Both the position numbers and the translations under genes were made by a program. Positions 18,409-25,050 of a stretch of DNA of 64,000 nt are shown here, piece after piece (positions within the stretch are counted from its first letter, which is position 1; each line of letters opens with the position of its first letter). Source of the DNA: an uncultured Phocaeicola sp. (GTDB lineage Bacteria; Bacteroidota; Bacteroidia; Bacteroidales; Bacteroidaceae); the NCBI GenBank assembly GCA_944320815.1, contig CALUIZ010000016.1, positions 1 through 64,000 of the forward strand, read 5' to 3'. The notes under the pieces were generated by a model. It was not told where the DNA came from. It did no database searches and saw nothing but the letters and a program-made list of their open reading frames with translations.

Positions 18409-19596
18409 ATGATGAGAAATTTATATTGTTTTTGTTCTATTGTCCTTTGCCTGTCCTTTGGGGCTTGTTCTTCAAAATCGAACAAATCGGCAAGAGTTGA
18501 AGGTGAAAATGTGATATCTATGGATTTGGAGCGTGAGAATCCGCTGTTAGCGTCAGTCCTGTTCGATACAGTCATGTATGTACCTTTAGAGACAAGCGAT
18601 TCTTTTTTGTTTTCAAGGATAAGCCATCTGAAAGTATCCGATGGAAATGCGTATTTTGTGTCTGACAAATCGTTTTTCCTATTCGATACGGAAACAGGGA
18701 GAGGCAAATTGAAAATATCAAAATTAGGTGCCGGTCCTGAAGGTTATACGTCTGTATTTGACTCGAACGTTGACACTTCAGACAATGAGGTTGAGCTGCT
18801 CGATAACAATGCGAAAAAAATAGTGGTATATGATATGGACGGCAATTTCAAACGTTCCATATCCCTTCCATTCATGTCATTTATGTTTGCCAAAACAGAC
18901 AAGCACACATATTGGCTTTATAACAACAATCTGTTGTCTGATGCCAGCAGCAGTAAGGTTGTGCGTTTTAACAGTGATAAGAATACGGTTGAAGAGGAAT
19001 ATGACGCCATAGACAGGCATTTGTCAGGATACTTTTTCGTGGAGGACGAGACGAATCTGGTCGTGCAGAAAGGCTGTCTGTTATACCATTCCTCACCATC
19101 AAACAAGATTTACCGGATGACTCCCGGAGCTGGCATGGAAACCTTTTATGTGTTGGATTTCGGGAAGCATAAGGCTCCTGAAGAATTTTATGCGGCGAAA
19201 TATCAGGATATAATGGAATTTGTTGAATCGGCGAATAAAAACAATTATGTTTTTGAGATTCCGACATTCTCGGCAAATGATGATATGCTGGCTGTCGCAT
19301 GTATGAAAGAGGGAAAACTATATACGACATTCCACATAGAAGAAAGCGGAGCCGATATTTCGTATTCGTCTTTTTGTGACGATTTCAATTTTTCAACCCC
19401 TTTGCCTTTAGACAACAGGAATATGAGTTTCTGTCTGGATAACCGGTATTTCTATTTCATAATAAGTCCGGAACAGTTGATTGGTTTGCAGCCAAAGGAA
19501 GGTGATGGGGGTAAGATGGGCAAGTGGATAGCTGATAAGAAAATCACAGAATTCTCAAATCCGGTTTTAGTGAAATGCAGATTGAAAACAAATTGA
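18409..19596 (+). CDS. Six-bladed beta-propeller lipoprotein
   Basis: A 395-aa lipoprotein (signal peptide ending LSFGAC). Visible family marks are YVPLETSDSFLFS near residue 50, the GAGPEGYT loop near residue 105, and NPVLVKCRLK at the C-terminus. No catalytic motif is seen. Its start is 8 nt after the stop of the propeller remnant. A stretch of about 165 bp with no gene follows before the second copy of the long repeat begins at 19763. Confidence 0.82.
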   Translation: MMRNLYCFCSIVLCLSFGACSSKSNKSARVEGENVISMDLERENPLLASVLFDTVMYVPLETSDSFLFSRISHLKVSDGNAYFVSDKSFFLFDTETGRGKLKISKLGAGPEGYTSVFDSNVDTSDNEVELLDNNAKKIVVYDMDGNFKRSISLPFMSFMFAKTDKHTYWLYNNNLLSDASSSKVVRFNSDKNTVEEEYDAIDRHLSGYFFVEDETNLVVQKGCLLYHSSPSNKIYRMTPGAGMETFYVLDFGKHKAPEEFYAAKYQDIMEFVESANKNNYVFEIPTFSANDDMLAVACMKEGKLYTTFHIEESGADISYSSFCDDFNFSTPLPLDNRNMSFCLDNRYFYFIISPEQLIGLQPKEGDGGKMGKWIADKKITEFSNPVLVKCRLKTN

Positions 19597-19762
19597 CCAG
19601 TCTCCTTAATGGACAATTATTTGCTGATTGCCGACCATCAGGGATATGACAAGCAGATTCACGTATCCGACAAAAGTACTTTTGTAATAAAAATTCTTTA
19701 TAAATTCAATCTTATCATGAGTCCATTAATAAATTAGCAATAATTGAGAAACTTTTATACAC

Positions 19763-19842
19763 TTTCTGGCGTACCATAACGGTATACGGCAATATCCCCG
19801 AGAAGTCCGTTACATTGGATTTTGGAGGAAAAGTCAGAAAGT
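19763..19842 (+). pseudogene. Duplicated 3' end of the DUF1573 gene
   Basis: About 80 bp match the last codons and stop of the gene at 12341-13231 (WRTITVYGNIPEKSVTLDF in frame, then a stop), with no 5' part. It is a non-functional fragment that marks the left edge of repeat copy 2. Confidence 0.85.
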
Positions 19843-19896
19843 GAGAAATAAAAAAGAGCGGAAACATGAATCACGTGTCTGTAAACTATGAATACC

Positions 19897-19944
19897 ATGT
19901 TCCACTCCATGTTAAACCTGTCCAATCGAAGAAAGGAGGTGTAA
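19897..19944 (+). CDS. Candidate 15-aa mini-ORF (copy 2)
   Basis: Encodes the same peptide as 13284-13331 (MFHSMLNLSNRRKEV) with the same strong AAGGAGGTG sequence at its end. Identity here follows from the long repeat, so this copy alone does not show selection; the diverged third copy at 22397 is more informative. Confidence 0.35.
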   Translation: MFHSMLNLSNRRKEV

Positions 19945-19962
19945 CAGATGCAAAGTTAATGA

Positions 19963-19994
19963 TAATTTTGGAGCGTCACAAATCGGTGATTTGT
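19963..19994 (+). promoter_or_regulatory. Promoter -7 box and palindrome of NVEALA copy d
   Basis: TAATTTTG (19963-19970) followed after 7 nt by ACAAATCggtGATTTGT (19978-19994), identical to the element before copy b. Confidence 0.65.
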
Positions 19995-20049
19995 CGCTTC
20001 GTGTGTGACTAAACAAGAATAGATTAATAAATATCAATATAAACCACAT

Positions 20050-20298
20050 ATGAAAAAGAACATAATGAAATTAGTTTTTGCATCAGCCTTCGCTTTGGTG
20101 GCAGGTTATAGTGTGTATGCCTCGCAGCAGAAAATAGAAATGTCAGATTTAGCTATGGCTAATGTGGAAGCGTTAGCAGATAATGAAATTGGTAATGGAA
20201 AATGGGTTGTAACTGTATATTCTCCGAACCATTGGAAATGTGATCCTAATGGCGGTGCAAGTTGTCCTGGAATACCGTGGAATTTTCAAATAGAATAA
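20050..20298 (+). CDS. NVEALA-family secreted peptide (copy d)
   Basis: An 82-aa precursor with the constant signal peptide and pro-segment (MKKNIMKLVFASAFALV, ANVEALADNE) and a unique tail rich in Trp, Gly and Pro with two Cys (WKCDPNGGASCPG). Compared with copies b and c the leader has a few synonymous and conservative changes. A 14-bp perfect hairpin (20302-20346) lies between its stop and the following propeller gene. It heads the module that contains the signal peptidase. Confidence 0.9.
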   Translation: MKKNIMKLVFASAFALVAGYSVYASQQKIEMSDLAMANVEALADNEIGNGKWVVTVYSPNHWKCDPNGGASCPGIPWNFQIE

Positions 20299-20301
20299 AA
20301 T

Positions 20302-20346
20302 TTAATCACTCTGTTTGATAATATATCATTACAACAGAGTGATTAA
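20302..20346 (+). promoter_or_regulatory. Intercistronic hairpin after NVEALA copy d
   Basis: TTAATCACTCTGTT (20302-20315) pairs perfectly with 20333-20346; the 17-nt loop can itself fold (TGAT/ATCA). No T run follows. Position and form match the hairpins after copies b and e. Confidence 0.7.
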
Positions 20347-20401
20347 TATTATTATGTAGAGTATACTGTTAGGCAAGTATTTAAAATTAATTTTCATAGA
20401 T

Positions 20402-21442
20402 ATGAAGTTATTAAAGTATAGTGTTACTCTTATGATGATGTCGTTAATGACATTATCATGCACAAAAAGTAGTTCAGATTTGTGCCCCGGTACAATAAGG
20501 GTAAATCTTGATGATGCTCTTCCGTTGAAAGAAATGGCATCATCCATCGATATATTTATGTTAAATGATTCTTCATCAAGTCATTTTCCAGGTAATATCA
20601 CAAAAATTGAATGGATGGGAGATTCGATACTGATTCTTGATTCATGGAAGGAGCCCGGTCTTTATTTGTATAACCCAGAAGGTGTACTTGTGAATTCATA
20701 CACTAAAAGAGGTAATGGTCCGGATGAATTTGTAGGAATTGTAGATTTCAATATTGTTCCTTCGGGAGTTGTATTACTTGATACCTATTCAACCTCACGG
20801 CTGATATATTTGAACAAGAATCTTTCGTTTTTATATAAGAAAGATGCCGAGGCTCAGGCCAATCATTTCTTTTGTGAGACTGCCACCTCCAGTGGCGTTT
20901 GGTACGACCGTGGTAATGTTGCGTACGGGCCAGTTAAGGATAAACTGATATATTATGATAAGGATTCCAGGAAAGCAGTCTTATCAATACCTCACGAGAT
21001 AGAGAATGTGACATTCGCAAGCTATAATGTTTTTGCAAAAATTTCGAATGACACTATCCTGTATTTGCCTGCCGTGGAACCAAGAATTTATAAGTGTTAT
21101 GACGGACAATCCGAGGTGTTTTGTGAACTGGATTTTCACGGTTTGTGGCCTGATTTTTCGAATATAAAAAAAGATAATCCACTGGAATTAATGCGCAGCA
21201 TTGCAGAAGAAGGAAAAATTTATTCAACAAACATCCTTTCAGAGGGCAAAGATCTGGCTATTTCTTTTTTCTGTAAAGATGATTTTTTTGTGATGAAATT
21301 TAGATATGACGATTTTTCAACTCATAAATTATTTAAAGTTGATAAGAATACGCTGGAATCTTTAGGAGCTTTGGTTGCCTTGAAAGACGGTTGTTTAATC
21401 TTTGGAGAACCAGGAAAACTTCTAAAGATAAAGGTAGATTAA
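20402..21442 (+). CDS. Six-bladed beta-propeller lipoprotein
   Basis: A 346-aa lipoprotein (signal peptide ending LMTLSC). The loop GNGPDEFVG near residue 103 is the family mark; repeated strand patterns such as LYLYNPEGVLVNSY follow. The usual P-L-E-T near the N-terminus is replaced by IDIFMLND. It lies 103 nt after NVEALA copy d and 65 nt before the signal-peptidase gene, and is probably cotranscribed with both. Confidence 0.8.
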   Translation: MKLLKYSVTLMMMSLMTLSCTKSSSDLCPGTIRVNLDDALPLKEMASSIDIFMLNDSSSSHFPGNITKIEWMGDSILILDSWKEPGLYLYNPEGVLVNSYTKRGNGPDEFVGIVDFNIVPSGVVLLDTYSTSRLIYLNKNLSFLYKKDAEAQANHFFCETATSSGVWYDRGNVAYGPVKDKLIYYDKDSRKAVLSIPHEIENVTFASYNVFAKISNDTILYLPAVEPRIYKCYDGQSEVFCELDFHGLWPDFSNIKKDNPLELMRSIAEEGKIYSTNILSEGKDLAISFFCKDDFFVMKFRYDDFSTHKLFKVDKNTLESLGALVALKDGCLIFGEPGKLLKIKVD

Positions 21443-21507
21443 TGTAGGATAAAAATTATTGGTATGATGTCAAACAAAACCTGATTCTATATGAACAATT
21501 CCAATCC

Positions 21508-22377
21508 ATGAGGATGAAACGATACTTTAATATAGTAGTGAATTTAGCAATCACTAGTGTATGCCTTTTTTTGCTGTGGCTTCTGGCACAAGTGTTTGTA
21601 TTCGCTTCCTTCCGGATACCCAGTGACTCCATGTCGCCGGAACTCAGGGAGGGAGATTACGTGCTGGTGTGGAAACCGGTCGTTGGGGCACGTCTGTTCA
21701 ACCTGAACAAATCACTCAATCTGGAGCAGACGGACATTTATCGCCTACCGGGGTTCAGGAAAATAAGGCACAACGATGTAGTGGTGTTCAATTTCCCACA
21801 TCCTAACGACTGGAGCCGTATAGAAATGCATATAATGAAGTATTATATCAAACGGTGCATCGGACTACCTGGAGATACGGTCTCCATAAGGAAAGGGATG
21901 TTCCGTGTGAGCGGTGTGGATATGCCTTTGGGGAACGTTGCTTCACAGAAGCGCATAGGACTGATGCGTCCTGAGGATTTTCCGGAGGGTGTTTACAGGT
22001 GTTTTCCATACGATTCCCTGCTGGACTGGAACATAAAGGAGTTCGGACCTCTGTTTGTTCCCGGCGAGGGGGATGTGGTGAAGATGGACCGTACGGGTAG
22101 TGTATTATACCGCAAGCTCATTGAATGGGAACAAGGAGTAAAAATGCAGGTGAAGGGAGATACTGTGCTACTTAATGACAGTATGATAAATTCTTACCAA
22201 TTCCGAAAGAACTATTATTTTGTGGCGGGAGACCGTGGGGAGAACTCACAGGATTCACGTTACTGGGGCCTGCTTCCGGAGGAGTACATCGTGGGAGTAG
22301 CTTCAAGGATATGGAATTCGGAGGACAGCTATACGGGTGATATTTGCTGGAACAGGATATGGAAGAAGATTGAATAG
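21508..22377 (+). CDS. lepB: Signal peptidase I (S26), island copy
   Basis: A 289-aa type I signal peptidase. One N-terminal TM segment (residues about 8-30) is followed by box B FRIPSDSMSPELREGDYV with the nucleophile Ser near residue 41, box D YIKRCIGLPGDTVSI with the general-base Lys near residue 115, and box E AGDRGENSQDSRYWG. Both catalytic residues are present. Being embedded among NVEALA genes, it could be the dedicated protease for these peptides, but a general housekeeping role cannot be excluded. The last 60 bp of the gene are repeated at 24956-25025. Confidence 0.93.
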   Translation: MRMKRYFNIVVNLAITSVCLFLLWLLAQVFVFASFRIPSDSMSPELREGDYVLVWKPVVGARLFNLNKSLNLEQTDIYRLPGFRKIRHNDVVVFNFPHPNDWSRIEMHIMKYYIKRCIGLPGDTVSIRKGMFRVSGVDMPLGNVASQKRIGLMRPEDFPEGVYRCFPYDSLLDWNIKEFGPLFVPGEGDVVKMDRTGSVLYRKLIEWEQGVKMQVKGDTVLLNDSMINSYQFRKNYYFVAGDRGENSQDSRYWGLLPEEYIVGVASRIWNSEDSYTGDICWNRIWKKIE

Positions 22378-22382
22378 GAAAA
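22313..22382 (+). repeat. 70-bp direct repeat, copy 1 (3' end of the signal peptidase gene)
   Basis: Matches 24956-25025 at 68 of 70 positions by my alignment. It contains the last codons, stop and 5 nt beyond. The two copies bracket a 2.57-kb NVEALA-propeller-thioredoxin module. Confidence 0.92.
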
Positions 22383-22396
22383 AGGATGCGGATATG

Positions 22397-22444
22397 ATGT
22401 TCAACTCCATGTTAAACCTATCCAATCGAAGAAAGGAGGTGTAA
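22397..22444 (+). CDS. Candidate 15-aa mini-ORF (copy 3, diverged)
   Basis: Reads MFNSMLNLSNRRKEV then TAA, so one residue differs from the other copies while the nearby bases differ more (the DNA outside is not conserved past about 22460). It again ends in AAGGAGGTG just before ATGCAAATTTAA. Recurrence of the peptide in diverged surroundings gives some support for a real function. Confidence 0.4.
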   Translation: MFNSMLNLSNRRKEV

Positions 22445-22553
22445 CCGATGCAAATTTAACTATAGAATCAGATTTGCGAGAATAGAAGTTTTATTTTCTC
22501 AAATGTATTATATTAACAATAATGAGTTATAAAATCATTATTTATAAATATTT

Positions 22554-22697
22554 TCACGCTGCCCTATAAGTAGCTATAATAATGAGTTCTTTGGCAAGTT
22601 CAGCATTTATTTCTTGTTTGATCATGTACCAGATTGCTTGAAAAATTAGCCAAGAAGATATGGGTTGAAAATCGGTCACTTGTTGAATCCTATAATG
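22554..22697 (-). other. Short open frame, possible gene remnant
   Basis: Within the 400-bp spacer 22378-22776 the minus strand holds a stop-bounded frame of 47 codons with protein-like composition (WYMIKQEINAELAKELIIIA) ending in TGA. It has no convincing start. It might be a decayed piece of a transposase or other gene, or chance. The rest of this spacer shows only the mini-ORF block and AT-rich sequence. Confidence 0.2.
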
Positions 22698-22776
22698 CTA
22701 ATCCTTGCCGACTTAACTTGTTGTTTTTTTAGTGTTTAATTAATTGTTTAACAAGGTATAATTATAAATTAAAATT

Positions 22777-23046
22777 ATGAAGAGAATTAAGATCTTATTA
22801 TTTGTTTTTGTTGTTACAATATGCGGCTACAACATTTATTCTGAACAAAAAGCAAACGATCAGCTGGGTTTGTTATTGGTTCACTTGGAATCAATTGCGC
22901 ATGATGAGAGTGATAATTCAGGATGTCGTTGGAAAGTCATTGATTGCCCTGGATGGGGTACTGGTGATTATGAGGCTTGCCTAACAAATGGTGACGGTAG
23001 TTCATGCTCCTGTGGTAGTGTGACAAGAGAATGTCCAGAAGATTAA
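22777..23046 (+). CDS. NVEALA-like secreted peptide (copy e, diverged)
   Basis: An 89-aa precursor with signal peptide MKRIKILLFVFVVTICGYN and the hallmark changed to HLESIAHDES. The tail is long and Cys-rich, with six Cys (GCRWK, DCPG, ACLT, CSCG, ECPE), the highest count of the five. Six Cys suggest up to three disulfides in the exported form. A long hairpin (23063-23117) lies between it and its propeller gene. The module peptide-propeller-thioredoxin is flanked by the 70-bp direct repeats. Confidence 0.8.
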   Translation: MKRIKILLFVFVVTICGYNIYSEQKANDQLGLLLVHLESIAHDESDNSGCRWKVIDCPGWGTGDYEACLTNGDGSSCSCGSVTRECPED

Positions 23047-23062
23047 TTATTGAATTTTAATT

Positions 23063-23117
23063 AGTAACAAAGAGATTATATGAGGTGTATTACCAATTAT
23101 AATATTTCTTTGTTACT
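23063..23117 (+). promoter_or_regulatory. Intercistronic hairpin after NVEALA copy e
   Basis: AGTAACAAAGA (23063-23073) pairs perfectly with 23107-23117, and inner segments ATTATA/TATAAT extend the stem. No T run follows. It is the third such hairpin directly after a peptide gene. Confidence 0.65.
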
Positions 23118-23138
23118 TATTCTAAAGGTAAGTAAAAT

Positions 23139-24269
23139 ATGAGAAGAATAGTTTTGTTTGTATTGACCGTGTTTTTTGTCAGTGCATGTAGCAGAAAAAA
23201 TATAGTTAAAACAAAAGAATCTATTATTACAGATTCAGTTGAGGTGGTCAATAAGAAGAATACACTTATGTCTTCAATCATGACAATTTCTAATATTATA
23301 CCACTTGAAACATCTGAACATTCTATATTGGGTGAGATAGAAAAAATTATCAAACGTGACGGATTTATTTATGTGAAGTCTCGTAATAGACCATTAGCTT
23401 TATTTGATGAAAAAGGTCGTTTTATACATAATATTGGGAAGATAGGGGCTGGCCCTGAAGACTATTCCATGCTGGCTGATTTTGATATAAATAATAAAGA
23501 AATATATATATTGACTATAAATAAGATTCAAGTATATGATCTGGAAGGGAATTGGATTAGAACAGTTCCTCTGGATTTAAATGCGTCCGGAATACGTTTA
23601 ACTGATGATAAAATGTTAATATTCGCTTTAGGTAATGAAAATGTGATTCACTTGTTGGATAACTCAGGACAGAAAATGAAAAGCCTTTTGAAAAGAAATC
23701 AAGCATTGCGAATATGTAGAAACATTTCTTTTGTAAAATATGGTAACTATATTCTATTCCCTATGGGGCGTTCGAATGATATATTGGCATATGATACTTC
23801 AGGAAATGGAGTATTCAAAAAAATATCTTATTTATCGTCTGGACAATTGTCTAATGAAGAAGAGTCTGATTTTATGGAAAATAATCAGAGTTATAAAAAG
23901 GAATTAGATAATTTAGGCTTTTTTGATGGCATGATTACTGATAATACACATGTAATTGTTCCATTTATAAAAAAAGGAAAAGTAACATTGTGGATAAAAA
24001 ATATCAGGACTTCACAAATACAAGCTTATGAATTATCGTCATTAAAGAATGACCTTACATTTTCATCAACTCATTCGTTTTTCTTGGATAATATGGAAAG
24101 TAAAGATGCTTTCTTGACTTATGTTATGCCATATAAATTAAAAGAGTATTTACAAAAGACTCAGCATCAAGAGAAAAATCAACATTATGAAAGACTGAAT
24201 AAAGTAATGGAGAATTGCGAGGATGAGGGAAATCCTATTTTAATTGAATATAAAATAAAAGATTTATGA
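23139..24269 (+). CDS. Six-bladed beta-propeller lipoprotein
   Basis: A 376-aa lipoprotein (signal peptide ending FFVSAC). Marks are IIPLETSEHSILGE near residue 52, the GAGPEDYSM loop near residue 105, and NPILIEYKIK at the end. The sequence is AT-rich and Lys/Asn-rich like the rest of the island. Its stop overlaps the next start by 4 nt (ATGA), so it is translationally coupled to the membrane-anchored thioredoxin-like protein. Confidence 0.83.
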   Translation: MRRIVLFVLTVFFVSACSRKNIVKTKESIITDSVEVVNKKNTLMSSIMTISNIIPLETSEHSILGEIEKIIKRDGFIYVKSRNRPLALFDEKGRFIHNIGKIGAGPEDYSMLADFDINNKEIYILTINKIQVYDLEGNWIRTVPLDLNASGIRLTDDKMLIFALGNENVIHLLDNSGQKMKSLLKRNQALRICRNISFVKYGNYILFPMGRSNDILAYDTSGNGVFKKISYLSSGQLSNEEESDFMENNQSYKKELDNLGFFDGMITDNTHVIVPFIKKGKVTLWIKNIRTSQIQAYELSSLKNDLTFSSTHSFFLDNMESKDAFLTYVMPYKLKEYLQKTQHQEKNQHYERLNKVMENCEDEGNPILIEYKIKDL

Positions 24270-24832
24270 AGAAATATCTATATTATATATTAATAATAAT
24301 TCCTTTAATTACAGCCTATTATAGTTATAGTCAACGAAAATCATTTGAAGATAAACTTTGGAACTTAAATTCAAATCTATTGGAAACACATATTGAATTA
24401 AGTGACTTAAAAGAAAAGCAAATGATTAGTTTATCTACTAATGGTGCTTTAATAACTGATTCAATAAGAAATAAACTTCCTTTACATACATTTATATTAC
24501 GTTTGCATAATGGAATTTGCCTAAGTTGTTATGCAGAGAATATTCAATTACTATATGCTGATTTAGAAAAAAAAGGAAAAGATTTATTCGTTTTAGGATC
24601 TTATACTTTTGATGGTGGATTGAAAGATGAAATCTCAATAATACAAGGTAAAGTTCCAAAATCAAGTAATATACCTAAACTAAGTATAATGCCTGCTGAT
24701 AGTCTTGGTATTCCTTATGTATTTCTAATTAATGAGAATGGTCAAATTAAAGATTTGCATTTTCTTTTAAAGAAAGATTATTCGTTAACTTCTGAATATT
24801 TAAAATCAATTGAACGCTTAGGCCTTTATTGA
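24266..24832 (+). CDS. Membrane-anchored thioredoxin-like protein with CLSC motif
   Basis: A 188-aa product with an N-terminal membrane anchor (residues about 5-22) rather than a lipobox, a coiled-coil-like segment (residues 25-55), and a thioredoxin-like domain with GICLSCYAENI near residues 86-96. A cis-Pro-like turn IPYVFLINENGQI follows. It corresponds in position to the CSSC lipoprotein of module b and the CISC/DUF1573 protein of module a. A role in disulfide handling of the Cys-rich peptide e is an inference. Confidence 0.72.
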   Translation: MKKYLYYILIIIPLITAYYSYSQRKSFEDKLWNLNSNLLETHIELSDLKEKQMISLSTNGALITDSIRNKLPLHTFILRLHNGICLSCYAENIQLLYADLEKKGKDLFVLGSYTFDGGLKDEISIIQGKVPKSSNIPKLSIMPADSLGIPYVFLINENGQIKDLHFLLKKDYSLTSEYLKSIERLGLY

Positions 24833-24955
24833 TAAATAGTGGTTTTATTTCAACAGATGCTTTGATAAGTTTGGACGATTATTAGAAGTCTAAGCTGTAA
24901 AAGAAAAGTTTGACAGAAAAGGAAGAAAAAGATGATTGATTGGGCTGAGGAAACA

Positions 24956-25025
24956 GGAATTCGGAGGACAGCTATACGGGTGATATTTGCTGGGACAGGG
25001 TATGGAAGAAGATTGAATAGGAAAA
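24956..25025 (+). repeat. 70-bp direct repeat, copy 2 (signal peptidase gene end)
   Basis: A duplicate of 22313-22382 without the rest of the gene; two transitions distinguish the copies. It sits directly before the O-antigen-ligase gene, which suggests that before module e arrived the signal peptidase gene abutted that gene. Confidence 0.92.
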
Positions 25026-25050
25026 GAATATGGAACTTTTTGAGTGAACT

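Larger units (their letters stand above)
19763..20175 (+). repeat. Long direct repeat, copy 2
   Basis: Near-identical to 13150-13584 over the DUF1573 end, the spacer with mini-ORF, the promoter/palindrome and the constant leader of NVEALA copy d. The left edge falls inside a gene body, which is what a duplication junction would leave. The region 19597-19762 before it shows no gene. Confidence 0.9.

Noticed and set aside
19605..19760. Inverted similarity in the spacer before repeat copy 2 (TTAATGGAC and GTCCATTAA with flanks)
   Set aside because: Only 9 bp are perfect and the sequence is AT-rich; it could be an old insertion footprint but I cannot support it.
13150..20175. Insertion sequence or transposon as cause of the long repeat
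   Set aside because: No transposase gene, terminal inverted repeats or target duplications are visible; the repeated unit is gene end, spacer and leader. Recombination is the simpler reading.
22665..22690. Fourth copy of the NVEALA promoter palindrome before peptide e
   Set aside because: The sequence AAATCGGTCACTTGT resembles the palindrome but does not pair and has no -7 box at the conserved distance.
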